From positions 899,661 through 963,660 of the forward strand of contig BJOX01000122.1 in NCBI GenBank assembly GCA_009731375.1: 64,000 bases of DNA, written 5' to 3'. The position numbers were made by a program, and so were the translations under genes. Positions 11,142 through 22,700 of this stretch are shown piece after piece; position 1 is the stretch's first letter, and each line of letters starts with the position of its first letter. Origin of the DNA: Paulinella micropora. Its lineage: Eukaryota > Cercozoa > Imbricatea > Euglyphida. The notes under the pieces were generated by a model that was not told the DNA's origin, did no database searches, and was given only the letters and a program-made list of their open reading frames with translations.

Positions 11142-11597
11142 CTCGTCCAGTCCAAGCTGCAGGCGTACTTGGACGCGCTGCGAGTCAGGTCGGCGCAACG
11201 CCTGGCCGCGCCAGCCGACCAGTTCGTGCTGGTCCAGTGGGTCGGCACCGCGCCCGAGCGCACCGAGGGCTACGAGCCTGCCGGCCGCGAGTACTGGGGG
11301 CCCTGGTACGACCGCAACTGGGCCTGGCTGCCGGTCGCGTTGCTGCAGAAGGAGTACAACCGCGCGGACTGGACCGTGACCTACGACTTGCTGACCCACC
11401 GCCTGGGCGTGCACGGCGAGTTTGCCCTGTACCTGCCCCCGGCCGTGGTGGCCGAGGTCCGCAGCCAGGCCCGCGTCGTCGTCGTCGCGCCGCCCGCCGC
11501 TCTGCCCGCCACTCCCGCGCCGGGCGCCGGCCAGAAAGGGGGCGGGCGGGGCGCCCAGAAGAAAGGGGCTAAGCGTGGCGCGGCGGGCGCGTCCTGA
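11142..11597 (+). CDS. 3' part of a virus-like gene, truncated at the block 1 edge
   Basis: The frame is open from the junction (stop at 11139-11141) to TGA at 11597, giving about 151 residues with no ATG at the front. It contains EYWGPWYDRNWAWLPVALLQ, then a basic Gly/Lys/Ala-rich tail (KGGGRGAQKKGAKRG). GC content and codon use match the RNA polymerase genes next door and contrast sharply with the AT-rich copia sequence on its left. I do not recognise the family. A GC hairpin (11666-11683) and AATAAA (11759) follow. Confidence 0.6.
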   Translation, partial: LVQSKLQAYLDALRVRSAQRLAAPADQFVLVQWVGTAPERTEGYEPAGREYWGPWYDRNWAWLPVALLQKEYNRADWTVTYDLLTHRLGVHGEFALYLPPAVVAEVRSQARVVVVAPPAALPATPAPGAGQKGGGRGAQKKGAKRGAAGAS

Positions 11598-11665
11598 GTC
11601 CCCCTTCCTCTGCGTCGGCTGCTTGGGCGTCGCTGCGCCTGGTTGATCGTCCGGTACTGCCGGCT

Positions 11666-11683
11666 GGGGGCAGGGGTGCCCCC
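11666..11683 (+). terminator. GC-rich hairpin downstream of the truncated viral gene
   Basis: GGGGGCA and TGCCCCC flank a GGGG loop. Palindromes at gene ends act as transcript-end signals in some giant viruses (the mimivirus hairpin rule); that role here is inferred. Confidence 0.45.
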
Positions 11684-11758
11684 CCCTCTAGGCCGCACCC
11701 TCTCCCCCCTCTCTCTCTCACACGGCCGCACGCGGGCTGGTTAAGCAAGAGCCTCTGT

Positions 11759-11764
11759 AATAAA
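11759..11764 (+). promoter_or_regulatory. AATAAA polyadenylation-type signal
   Basis: Canonical hexamer about 160 bases after the stop of the upstream plus-strand gene. Confidence 0.5.
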
Positions 11765-11901
11765 GAAATACTTCCCTAGGACGAGGCAGCCGNNNNNNNN
11801 NNCTGCAGCCTGCCCTGGCGGTCAGGGGCAACTAGCCAGGGAAAGAGAACTAGCCGGTTAGCCATACTGGGGGGCCAGACTGTACAACCCCTGCCTTTTG
11901 C

Positions 11902-12070
11902 CTGCCGGCCGTCCCTTTCCCCCCCCTCTGGGGGTGTGGCCGTGCCGGTGTGCCGGCCGTCCCTTTTCCCCTCTTGGTGTGTGGCCGTGCCGGTGTGCCT
12001 CACGCCGCTCGGGGTCCGCTCGGGGGTCCGCGCGGGTCCGTGCAGATTCCGCTCGGGGGTCCGCTCGGGG
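11902..12070. repeat. GC-rich short tandem repeats at the RPB1 3' end
   Basis: A unit of about 47 bases (gccggccgtccctttcc through gtgtggccgtgccggtg) occurs twice at 11904-11996, followed by irregular gctcgggg/ggtccg repeats up to the RPB1 stop. Confidence 0.75.
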
Positions 12071-15000
12071 TCAGTCGCACGGCCGGAGCCGGATGAAGGC
12101 GTCCCCCAGGGGGGGTGGCCGGCCACTAAAAAAACTCCAGTAGGATGACTCGCCGAGGAAGGTGCGGCCGTTGCGTTCGAAGAGTGACTTCTCGAACGGG
12201 TCCCGCTCCAGCTTCTCGTAGCCGCTGCGGCTGACGGGCAGCAGCGTGCCCGTGTGCGTCATCACGCGCGACAGTGTTTCGGTGTGCAGCTGGTTGAGGC
12301 CCCCGATGCCCGCCAGGGACCGGCCCAGCTCGTAGCGCAGGCACAGCGCCGCCGCCTCGATGCCGAGCAGCTGGTACGCGAGGGAGGGGTCGCTGAACTC
12401 GACGGTCTCGGGCACCCACTCCGGGCGAGCGAGCAGCTTGCGCAGCCGCTCCAGGCTGACCTGGCCCGGCTGCAGCGCCAGGCTGAGCACGGACGACGCC
12501 CGGTCGTAGCTGGCCTTGGCGACGCCGGTCGCGGGCCAGCAGGCGGCCAGGGCCCGGCGCAGGGCCGACGTACAGAACAGCTCGGTGCTGTTGTACTGGT
12601 ACGTGCTGGCGCGCACCCGGCGGGTCGTGGGCGGCCGCTTCGGGGACCCACCGCCACCGGCGGCGGGGGCCGGCGGCCGCTTCGGGGACCCGTCGTCCCC
12701 GGCGGCGGGCCGGACCAAGCGGGCGAACAGGTACAGGCGGGCGTGGGGGTGCACGGCGTCCCCGGCGGGGGCCTCGACCCAGGCCGACAGCGCCGGGAAG
12801 GCGGGCAACTGGGCGCGGACGGCCGCGACCACCAGGCGGTGGGTCAGCCCGCGCCGGGCGCAGGCCTCGCCGTCCAGCTCGAGGACACAGCCCTCCGCCG
12901 ACACCGGGGCGCCGCTGCCGCCCCCCCCGCCGGCGGCGCACGCGCCCCCCGCCGGCGGCGCACGCGCCCCCCGCCGGCGGCGCACGCGCCCCCCGCCGGC
13001 GTCCAGGTCCCGGTCCTGCTGGTACAGCCAGAGCGCCCGCCCGCGCGTGGCGGCCTGCGCCTGGGCCGCGCGCAGCTCCTGGTGGTAGTCCCGGAAGCCG
13101 TGCAGCTCGAGGCAGAGCTCGTACGGTTCGAGCTGCTCAAAGAGGTTGACGAACTCGGCGGGCGCGCTGCCGCTGTGCAGGGCGGGCAGAGCTCGATCTC
13201 GGGCAACGAGCGCACCCGGCCGAACACGAAGTAGTCCCGCTGCTTCGGCTGCAGCCTGGTCAGGGCCAGGATGCGCGGGAGGCCCTCGGTGGACCGCATG
13301 ACGCTGCTGGCCTTGTGCCGGGTGTTGAGCGTGAGCTGGGTGCCCAGGTGGCCGTACGACGAGGCGGCCNNNNNNNNNNGGAGGAGGCGGCCAGGCCCCC
13401 CACGGAGTGGGCAAGTGCAGCAGCGAGCGCCCGCAGCAGTACAGGACCTGCTTGAGCAGTGCCTCCAATAGGCCGAGCGACAGGGCGTAGACGCCGGCCG
13501 CGCGGTGGGCCGTGAGCTCCGACGAGACGTACGCCTGCGGGCTGGACCAGGCGTCCTCGTCCGGCGATTGCAGCAGGGCCAGGACGGCGCGCTCCACGAG
13601 CTCGTGGGCCCGGGCGGCCTCGCGCTCCGGTTCGAGCGGTGCCTCCCGTGCCAGCGCCGGGTAGCCCCGGCGCACCCGGCACACCAGCTCCGGCAGGCCA
13701 AAGGGCGCCTGCGGGGCCCAGGCCGCGTCCGGGCGGACGAGCGCCGCCCGCCAGCGCAGGCGGGCGAACAGGGCGACGGAGCGCCGCACGCGCTCCTCCT
13801 CGGCCGGCCGGACGCCCAGCTCTGTCTGGACCACGGCCCACAGGTCTCGGCAGTGGCCGCACGCGCCCGTGGCCACCGGCGCCCCGGCGGGCGGGGGGCG
13901 CTCGAGGCACAGCGGGAGCAGCGGGTGCCGGCCGCAGGGCCTAGCGCGCTGCTGGTGCTGCTGCTGCAGGAGGTCGGCGAGCCGTGACTCGACCGGGCGC
14001 CAGTGGAGCCCGTCCTGCAGCCGGCCGGGGAAGTCGATGACGCAGTCCCGTCCGCGCACCAGCAGGCCCGGGGGCGCCAGGTAAGCGCCCTGCAGCACAA
14101 AGTTGAGGGTGTGCTGGAAGTAGCCCGTGGTGGCCACTGTCCGCACGTTCTGGCCCACGACCTCACGCGACGCGGCCATGTGCCAGCCGAAGCTGCGCAG
14201 CGACAGCCCGGCCAGGAAGGACTCGCGCACGAAGCCGCTGTCGTCGGGCGCGCCGGGGCGCGAGTAGGCGCTGCGCCGGCCGCCGACGCTCGGCTCGATC
14301 AGGGAGCCGGCGTACAGGTGCAGGCCGGCCTGGAGCTGCAACTGCTGCACGTCCTCGAGGGAGCCCTTGGCGCCCGACACGATGCTGGACATGATCCCGC
14401 GCGTGTGCGGCGCGGCCAGCCAGGCCCGCTGGTGTTCTTGCTGGCTGCACTGGGCGAGCAGGTCGCGCTCGGCGCCCAGGTCCGCCGCCAGCAAACCGGC
14501 CAGGCGCCGCTCACGGCGTACCCAGCCCGGCCGGCGGCCGGGGGCAGGGGCGGGGCACGCCCGGCGCCGGGGGCGGGGCCGGGGCCGGGGCCGCCGCCGC
14601 CGGGGCCGGGGGGCCGGGGCCGCCGCCGCCGGGGCCGGGGGGCCGCCCCAGCGCCGGGGGGGGCGGCAGCTCCGCCGCGGGGCGCGGGGCCAGGTCCGCC
14701 AGCGACAGCGTGAGGGCGCGGCGGCGGTTCAGCCAGGCCACGAACACGCTGACGCAGTCGAGGAAGAAAGCCGCCCACTGGGGGGCGTAGTCGCTGTACA
14801 GGAGCTTGACGAGGCTGTCGCTGCCCTGGCCCAGGGGCGGCGCGGGGGGGCCCAGCGGCCCCGGCTCGCCCCCCCGGCCCAACGCCAGCGCGTGGCGGGC
14901 CTGCGCCTGGCTCACGAAGGACAGGGGCAGGAACCAGCCCAGCACGTCCCACGCGGTGCAGCCGTCGCCCGGCTGCCCCGGGCCCGCGCGCAGGTAGCCG

Positions 15001-17963
15001 GGGGGCGCCGGCACGTGCCGCTCCAGCTGCGCGCGCAGGGACAGGACGTCGGCCGGGCCGAAGGTGTCGGGCCCCCGGAGCGCGCCCGCCAGGACGTTGA
15101 GGTTGTCGAGGGCGAGCTTGGCCACGTTCTCGGACGCGGCGCGCGTCACAATGTGCTGGCAGGAGCCGATGGCCTCGTCCGCCGACCAGCCGTCCAGGGG
15201 GTCCTGCAGCGCCACCAGCGTGATGACGTCCCCGTCGTTGTCGCCGTTGAAGGGGATCTCTTCGATCGGGTTGAGCGCCAGGCAGAAGTGCTGCGGGGCA
15301 AACTCTGGCCGGTCCACCGCGAGCCGCCGCGCGTGCAGGCGGGACAGCGCCGCCAGGCACGAGGGGGGCTCGCTGAAGAGGTCGGTGCGGGGCACGAGGA
15401 CCGAGAACACGCGCGCGCTCTGCGGCGACAGCGTGGGCTGGCGGTTGAGGAGGACCTTGCTGCCCTGCGTGAGGCTCATCTCCAGCACGCCCACATGGAG
15501 GAAGTCCGAGTACGGCCGCGCGCCCCCCCGGCCCGCGCCGGCGGCGGCCAGCTCGTCGAGAAGGAGCGGGGGGCAGAAGGCCAGGGGGTTGAACACGGAG
15601 CCGCGCTGGGGGGCTTGCGCCCACGCCGCCCGCTGCGCGCCCCGCGGCCGCCGCCACAGCAGGCCCAGCGCGGGGTACACGTCCCGTACACGAGGTCGGG
15701 GTTGCGCTCCCGCAGGGCCACGGCCTCTGCCGCCCGGCCCTCGTCGCGCAGCCGGGCCACGCCGGATCAGGTCGGCCCGGGCGCGCACCGACTCCACGTT
15801 CTGCGCCGTGACGCGCACACACTCGAACTGCATGCGCAGGAAGCCCCAGCCCACCATGACGTGCCCCACCGGGACGGTGGCGACGCCGATCAGGACCCCG
15901 CGGCCGGAGCAGTTGAGGCGCTTGCCGAGGCCGTTCTTGCGGAACTCGCCGTCCTTGCGGCTCAGGAGCTCGCTGAGGCTGCGGAGCCCCTCGGGCGGCC
16001 GCAGCGCGGGCGGGACCGTGGGCGGGGCCGCGGCCGCCGAGTGGGGCGCCGGGGGGTGCACGGGCGCGTGGCTCGTGAGGCCCGCACACCAGCAGTTGTA
16101 GGCGGCGGTCAGCGTGCGGAGGTACTCGGTCGTCAGCACGCAGCCCGGCCCCTGCTGCCACAGCGCGCCCGCCTCGAGCGCCAGCGGGGCGCCGGGCGCG
16201 GCCCGGGCGGGGTTGCCCCACGCCCGCCCCCCCAGGTGCCGCTCCAGCGCCAGCCGGAGCTCCCAGGCGCAGCGCAGCAGGTCGGCGACGGCGTACGCGT
16301 TGTCGGCCAGCTCGTGGCCGTAGCTCAGCAGCACCTGGCGGCCGTCCACGCTCGCGTGCGTCACGGGCAGCAGCGCGCGCGAGGGGACCAGGCACGCGAA
16401 GCGGAAGAGGCGTTCGGGGTGCGCGGGCAGGCGGGCCCGCACCCAGGCGTCGGCCGGCGCCGCGGCGAGCCAGGCGCGCAGCGCCGCCGAGGGCACCTGC
16501 GCCCGGCCGCCGCCGGCCCGGGGGCAGCACCAGCCGCACAAGTTCTCGAGCGCCGCGCGGCCGGCGGAGCCGCGGAACTGGACCTCGGCCCACAGGCCAC
16601 ACAGCTTGACCAGGCGGGGCTGCGCGCAGCCGCAGCCGCCCGCCTCCACCGCACAGCGCACGACACCCCGCTTGCGGGCCAGGGCGCTGCCCAGGGCGCG
16701 GGACATGAGCGCCGCGCCCGGCGCGGCCACGGGGGCGGCCGAGCCCAGGCCCCGGACCGGCGGCGCCGGCGGCAGCCCCCGCGCGGCCTCCTCGCGCCGC
16801 ACAAAGTCGCGCAGCGTAGCGCGGCAGCCACCGAGGACCGCGAGCCGGGCCCGGCAGGCCACGAGCTGCTCCTTCAGCCCGGCCGCCGACTGCAGCTCCG
16901 CCGCCAGCGCCGGGGGCAGCTCGCGGCCCAGCCCGCGCGGCAGCCGGCGGGTCACGCCCGCGTGCGCCAGCTTCTGCAGGCGCTGCAGCAGCGCCTCGGC
17001 CAGGGACGCCTCACGCAGGCTCAGGCACGCCGCCGCGGCCAGCGAGAACGGCTGCCCGGCCGCGCAGGCGAGCGCGCGCCACACCTGCTGCAGCCTGGCC
17101 AGCAGCACGCCCCCCAGCAGTACGTCCGTGCGCTGTCGCTGGGCGGCGGCGTGCGACAGCTTGTTGCGGTGGTGCTGCTGCGCCAGCAGCCCGTTCCAGC
17201 GCTCGCGGACCCGGGCCAGAACGGCCCCCCAGGCCTCCAGCGCCGCCGCCGGGCCGGGCCACGCGCCGCCCACGGCGGCGGCCGCCCCCGCCGCCCCCTC
17301 GGCAGTCAGCAGCCACGAGCGCCGGCTCGTGTCGGCCGCCGCGGGGCAGGCCAGCAGGTCCGGGCCCGCGGCCGCGGGCTCGTCCCCGGCGCAGGCCTGC
17401 CAGTCGCCCCACCTGGCGGCCCAGGCCACCTCGTCCTGCCCGCTGGCGTGGCCGGGCGCGTGGGCGACCTGGAGCTGCAGCTGGGCCAGCCCCGTCACCC
17501 GGTCCAGGGACTCGACGAGCGCGCGCTGCTGCTCCTGGCTCAGGACGGCCCGGCCGTCGGCCACGCAGGCCGCCGGCCCCGCCTCCTCCTTGGCCAGCAC
17601 CGCCGTGTCCCACAAGAAGGCCCCGCATTGCTTACACACCAGGGACAGGGCCAGCGACGCCTGCTTTTCGAACTGGGGGAGCAGCCACGGCTCCGGTACC
17701 TCGAGGTGGAAGGAGTGGTAGGTGCAGGCCAGCAGGTCTTGCTCGCACAAGGAGCAGCACTTGGTGGCGCTGTCGGGCGTCAGCACGGGGTCGTGGTACG
17801 TGAACTTGGCCTGGTTCTCCTCGGTGCCGAGCCCCGACAGCCAGCCGGCCGACACGTCCCGCACGTCCAGGTCCGTGGCTAGCTCGGCTGCCAGGCTGAG
17901 CACGTAATGGTCGTCGCCGTCCGCCGGGCAGGGCGCGCGCACCTCCTGGACTGCTTGCCACAT
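12071..17963 (-). CDS. DNA-directed RNA polymerase largest subunit (RPB1-like), frame-disrupted, virus-like
   Basis: Largest subunit of a multisubunit RNA polymerase, about 1,950 codons, starting at ATG 17963. N-terminal zinc cysteines are visible at residues 69-73 (CCSLC) and 110-113 (CKQC). LNRQPTL follows near 15440. The catalytic loop at 15228-15248 reads NGDNDGD (residues 906-912), keeping all three magnesium-binding Asp of the family's NADFDGD. Past a frame break near 14515 come the SGAKGS region, the bridge-helix region (SREVVGQNVRTVATTGY) and, in a third frame next to the 13370 gap, the trigger loop (TQLTLNTRHKA, GLPRI). The frame changes again near 13190 before the C-terminal region and TGA at 12071. 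No heptad CTD is present. GC-rich minisatellites interrupt the frame. The intronless, compact setting with an RPB2-like gene on the same strand points to a large DNA virus; a highly divergent cellular copy is less likely. Confidence 0.9.
12929..12994. repeat. 22-bp minisatellite (three units) inside RPB1-like coding sequence
   Basis: Three identical 22-base units (gccggcggcgcacgcgcccc plus cc) start at 12929, 12951 and 12973. As 22 is not a multiple of three, each unit is read in a different frame and the total of 66 restores it. Confidence 0.9.
14585..14645. repeat. 29-bp minisatellite (two units) near the RPB1-like frame break
   Basis: ccgccgccgcc blocks at 14591 and 14620 sit in a 29-base repeat of CCGGGG/CCGCCG sequence, about 70-130 bases from the point where the reading frame changes. 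Confidence 0.8.
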
Positions 17964-18255
17964 GCGGCCGGGGCTGACCCCACAGCCGCTTCGTCTCTGC
18001 TCGGCGTGGCAATGTGGCCAGCCCAGAGAGAGCGGGAGGAGGCCGGCTCTTCTCCCCTGGCTGGGGGGAAAGGAGGACGCTCTCTTCTCTCTCCTCTCTC
18101 TGTCTTCGGAGAGGGAGAGTGCAGGGGGGAAGGGGGACGGCAGGGGGAGGGTACCAATCCCCGCCGCGCTCGCTTTCCCTGCCGTCCAGGCCGTCCCCTC
18201 CCTCTACGACGCGCGCTCCCGGCCATGACCGGCAGCTAAACCAACAAAGGAAAGC
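17964..18255. promoter_or_regulatory. Divergent intergenic region between RPB1-like and the first LRR gene
   Basis: 292 bases separate the two divergent start codons, so both promoters must lie here or overlap. Purine-rich tracts are present. No TATA box stands out. Confidence 0.45.
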
Positions 18256-19239
18256 ATGGCGGACCGACCTACCCTGGGGTTCCCGGCCGGGGCCTGGCCC
18301 CAGGTCATGAACTATCTGGGCTGGCACCCCGAGCTAGGGGCCGTGAGCCCCGAGCTGCACGGATTCCTGGACAGGCCGGCAGCCTGGGCGCGCTTCCGCT
18401 GTACCGAGCTCGACCTAAGCAGTCCTGCCCGGGCTACGGCCTTCCAGGCCTGGCTGGGCCAGGCCTGGAGCCAGGCCAAGGTCCAGGTAGGGACCCTGGT
18501 GTTGGCCATAGAGTTGCTGAGCGCCCGGGGCGGGGCCTGGGCCAGCCTGGCCGTGGACGGGCTGTGGCTAACGGGGCCGAAGGACCTCACGCACGAACGC
18601 GGCCAGCTCCTGGTGGAGCTCTGGCCTAAGCTAACAATCGAGACTGGCCTCGGCGTCGGGGACTTTACACTGCAGGGCCTCGCGCGGATGCAGTCCCTAG
18701 AGGAGCTGTCTCTTCGCGATTGTTCTGAGGTCAAGGGAGAGCAGCCCTTACCAAACCTGCCGCTGCTGCGAAAGCTCGACCTTAGCGGGTGTTACGAGCT
18801 CCGGAGCGACGGGCTGTTGTTGGATCTGAACCTGCCCGCGCTGCTGGAGCTGGACTTGCGTTTGTGCTTGAACCTCAGCTCGCTGGTCATTGTACCAACG
18901 CTGCTCCACCTGCGGAGACTCTGCCTCGCTGATTCTACAGAGCTGCCCGAACTGCCGTCCTTGGCTTGGCTGCACGACCGGGTGGACCTGGAGGAACTCA
19001 GCCTCGCCGGCTGGGAACAGCTCACGGACGACGGACTGGCGTGCTTGCAGGGACTGCCGAACCTACGAAAACTCAACCTCCGCGGCTGTACGAAAATCAC
19101 GGACCCGGGAGTGAGTTCCCTCGTCCAGCGCCTGCCGAGTCTAAGAGAACTCGACCTCGAGGGCTGTACCGAGCTCACTGAGCTAGGGATACAGGCGCTA
19201 CGAGAGTCTAGGCCGCTTGTCCTAATAACGACCGAATGA
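18256..19239 (+). CDS. F-box-like leucine-rich-repeat protein (intact)
   Basis: 327 residues, ATG 18256 to TGA 19239. Residues about 8-45 (FPAGAWPQVMNYLGW, then WARF) have the length and pattern of an F-box. From about residue 120 there are cysteine-containing LRRs (LEELSLRDCSEV, LRKLDLSGCYEL, LRKLNLRGCTKITD, LRELDLEGCTELTE), as in FBXL/AMN1-type proteins. F-box/LRR proteins recruit substrates to SCF ubiquitin ligases; giant viruses often carry such families. The gene diverges from RPB1-like and is less GC-rich than it. After the stop, TGA recurs every four bases (tgaatgaatgaatga), so all three frames close. Confidence 0.8.
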   Translation: MADRPTLGFPAGAWPQVMNYLGWHPELGAVSPELHGFLDRPAAWARFRCTELDLSSPARATAFQAWLGQAWSQAKVQVGTLVLAIELLSARGGAWASLAVDGLWLTGPKDLTHERGQLLVELWPKLTIETGLGVGDFTLQGLARMQSLEELSLRDCSEVKGEQPLPNLPLLRKLDLSGCYELRSDGLLLDLNLPALLELDLRLCLNLSSLVIVPTLLHLRRLCLADSTELPELPSLAWLHDRVDLEELSLAGWEQLTDDGLACLQGLPNLRKLNLRGCTKITDPGVSSLVQRLPSLRELDLEGCTELTELGIQALRESRPLVLITTE

Positions 19240-19301
19240 ATGAATGAATGAGGACCGCGCTAGCTTCTTCAGGCAGAGACGCCCGAAGAAGTCCTAGCCC
19301 A

Positions 19302-19324
19302 GGGGGGAGGGCCCTCCCTCCCCC
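19302..19324. terminator. GC palindrome after the first LRR gene
   Basis: GGGGGAGGG directly faces CCCTCCC and further C residues, about 65 bases after the stop. The signalling role is inferred. Confidence 0.4.
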
Positions 19325-19509
19325 GGTTGAGACCCGCGCCTTAGCAGGAGCCGCGTACTTAAAAAGGAGCCGTGTACACAAGTCAAAAAATGTGGTTGTT
19401 GGTAGCCTACGACACGCGGCGCGGGCCGCACCTACTGCCGGGCCCCCCGCGCCCTCCCTTTTGTGGCCCCCCCCCTTCTTTCCAGGGGGTTCGAGCCCAA
19501 CGCTCAGCG

Positions 19510-19620
19510 GCCGGGCCAGCCTCGTTTCGCACGTCCGGGCCGGTGGCTAACTCGGCGGCCAAGCCGAGCACGCCAGGGGGTCCGTCGCCGTCCGCCGGAC
19601 AGGGGGCGCGTGCCCCCCCC
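19510..19620 (-). pseudogene. Duplicated fragment of the RPB1-like 5' end
   Basis: Matches 17840-17950, the first coding bases of the RPB1-like gene (shared strings such as gtcgccgtccgccgg and gtggcta-ctcggc), at roughly 80% by eye, with small indels that break the frame. It sits in the same relation to the next LRR gene (start 19718) as the RPB1-like gene does to the LRR gene at 18256. A whole divergent module probably duplicated and lost most of its RPB1 half. Confidence 0.75.
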
Positions 19621-19717
19621 CCTGCCTCCTCCCTCCCGCGTCCGCCACCCTGCCGGGCTGGGGGTACCGCCCTCCTCCCAGGTGTCCTGACAAAGAAGAA
19701 AAAGGTTGGAGCGGTCG

Positions 19718-22700
19718 ATGGCTAACCAGGGGCATCGAGCTATCGAGGGGTCCGGCCCTCGGGCGCACCCTGGCCAGGCCGGGCCCTCCCCGTCGTTGAC
19801 GGGGAACTTGCTCAGTTTCCTCGGTGGCTCCGACCGCCTCGCTGCTTGCTGCCTTTCCCCGTCCTGGCTGGCTAGAGAGCGGGAGGATTGCGCACGGCAG
19901 ACCTTGCTCCCTACGTGTTTACAACGCTACAACTGGTTGTACGAATCCCAGGAGGATGATCTCCCCCGCCACGACCGCCTAGAGCAAATGCTGCCACAGC
20001 TCGACTATTGGGTGTGGCAGGTCCTCCCGGGCTCGGCCACCTGGCGCCCGCGGACAGACAACGAGCGCGCGTGGAAGGCCACCGCGAGTGGTTTGGAGTT
20101 GCAGAAGTCGCTGACTTTCCGGAATCTGGTAGCGCCCAGGCAAGCAGAAGTCTGGAGTGGCGAAACCATCGTTCAAGCGGCCGGACGCTATTGGAGGGCT
20201 GTGGCCGACGCCGTCAAGCGGTTTGCGCCTGGGCCTAGGGCCACCAGTTCCACCGACGGGCGGCCCGAACTGGACGGGTCTACCGAACTCACGGTGACCC
20301 TCGCCCCGCCGGGCCCGGACGCGAACACCGGTGTCATCACGCTGACACCGCGGAGCGCCCTGCACTTTCCGTTCCGGCCTGAGGTGGGGATGATACGCAC
20401 GATTACTTCCCTGCACCTGCACGGCTTCCCCTTAGTCTTCGATGAGGGTACCTTTTGGCTTGCTGCTCAGGCTGTGCTGCGGAGGCTGCGCCTGACGCAG
20501 ACGCAGGTGGACTGCGCACACCACGAGAAAGGGACACTGAGCTTCCTAAACTGCACTGCACTGGAGGAGCTCGTGTCCACGCAGCAGGCGCCGGCGGCGG
20601 GCGCTGCCCCCGCCCGCCTGGCACTCGCCTTTGAGGGATGCGACAACCTCAGCGTCATCGATACCTCCACTGGCAGCAGCGTCCCGCAGCCCGTCTCGAT
20701 TACGCTGACCGGGGGGCGCAGGCGACCGCTCCTGCTCAGGCCCGGCCCCGGAGACCTGGGGTTGACTGCGAAAAGGCAGTCCCTATCGAGACTGGTCTTG
20801 GAAGGGCCGCCAGTGGGGGGCAAAGCCGATCTCAAACTCGAGTGCGGGCCCGGTTTCACTTGCCTAGTCTGGCACGGGCTGCAAGAAGCAACCGATGATG
20901 TCATCACTACGCTGCAAGGCAGTGACCTTGGGAAGCTGTTGTGGCCTGACCTCCAGACGGCGCTGGGCTCTTTCGTGCTGACAGCGGGCATTCCTGGGAA
21001 GGATGGGAGAAATGCAGATTTTCAAGGCCGTGATGATGAGTACGAGGTCGGGTTGCCCGTACTGGAGACCTGTGCAAAAAACCTGCGGCTGACGCTCCTA
21101 GGCTGCCAGTACCTGCGGACGTTCGAACTACCGAGGCTGCGGCACGTGGGCTTGGACCTAACCGTGAGCCTCCTGAACTGTTTCCACCTCCAGACCTTCG
21201 AGCTGCCCCAGCTGGCCTACGTTCGTGGCAGCCTTGTCCTAGGCTTGGTGTCGGCACGCAGAGTGTTGACCGTAGTTTTGGAAGCACTCAGCAAATGTGG
21301 CTCAGTCTCCCTGGACATCCGCCCGGCCAGGGAACTGACCTACCTTGGAATGCCGGCGCTCCGCGAGGCAGACAGCGTCGCAATCACGTTAGAGGAGTGC
21401 AAGAGCTTGCCCATGGTGTCTCTGCCAGCGCTCTGCCAGGCAAACAGCGTGCAGCTAACCTTGATAGATTGCAAGGGCTTAAGCCGGGTGTCCCTGCCAA
21501 AGCTAGCGGCAGTGGAGGAGCAGAGCGCCTACCCCGTCATCACAGTCACAGCCTCAGACTGCGTCGGTCTCAAGGACTTGGCAGCGCCCGCGCTACAGAT
21601 TGCTAAGCTGATCAAGATCGACATACACGGCGTCGACCTGCCGTCAGTGAACCTGTCCTGCCTGCGCGAGTGCCAAGAGACCCTGACCCTGGGGTACGCG
21701 GGTCCATCGTGGAGGCAGCAGGACGGCTCGCTCCCTCCAGCGGCCAGGCTGGCATTCGATAACTTGTCACGGGTGGGGAAGCTGGCGAAGTTCAGCCTTG
21801 AGCGCAATCAGGGCCTCCGGGAGCTCGGGAGGCCCAGTCTGACTGACGTGGCCGAGCTCGACGTTGACTGTGCAGATTGTGGCCAGCTGCACCTAGTCAG
21901 TCTGCCGGCCCTGGTGGCAGGCCAGACGAGTCTCTCTCTGGACTTCCGGCAGTGTCCACAGCTAGCCGAGCTGCAGGTGCCGCTGTTGCGGACGGCCGCG
22001 AGCAGTACCTACATCAGGCTGTGGGGCTGCGACGCTGTTGCTGAACTCTGCTTCCCAAGCCTGGTTGGCCAGCAGGGGCCGCCCGCTGAAGGCTATGCCG
22101 AAGACGTACACCACGAGTTCGTCCTCGATGCCATAGAGTGCAAGGGACTAAGGAAGCTGGCTTTACCAAGGCTGCAGACAGTGAGCACCGACCTGCGTGT
22201 CTCCGTCAGTGATTGCCAGATGCTCACAGACTGCAAACTGCCTAGTCTGACATTCTGCCCCCAGGTCGAATTCGTCTTTCAGGGGTGCCCAAGCTTACAA
22301 AGCTTTAGTGCGCCCCCGCTGTCCGGCCGCGGTGCAACATCGGCCCTGCTGCTCGAGTTCAGCGGCTGTGCCACGTTCAGCGACCTCGCCCTGCCGGAGA
22401 GGCTAGCCGCAGGCACGTTCAAACTCAGTCTCACGAATTGCCCCAGGCTCCAAAAAGTGGAGCTGCCGCCTGGCCTGGCCTGCCATGTCGTAGATATTAC
22501 CGTGAAAAAGTGTGAGTCGTTCCAGAGCCTCAGCGTCCCTGGCGCCTGGGAGGAGGGCGAGGTCCTGAGGCTACTGTTCCAGGATTTTGCAGCGTTCGGA
22601 AGCCACGTTTTACCCCCAGGAGCGGGGGTCCAAAACATCACGCTCGTGGTCAAGGACTGCACACAAGTGGAGGAGCTCATTCTACCTCACTGGCCGACCT

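Noticed and set aside
12071-14515. Introns as the cause of the frame changes in the polymerase genes
   Set aside because: Adjacent coding segments abut with no intervening non-coding sequence and no consistent GT-AG borders.
14367-17882. 1,171-codon plus-strand open frame opposite the RPB1-like gene
   Set aside because: Stop-free frames are expected in such GC-rich DNA. It is Arg/Ala/Gly/Gln-rich with no domain, while the minus strand has clear polymerase motifs.
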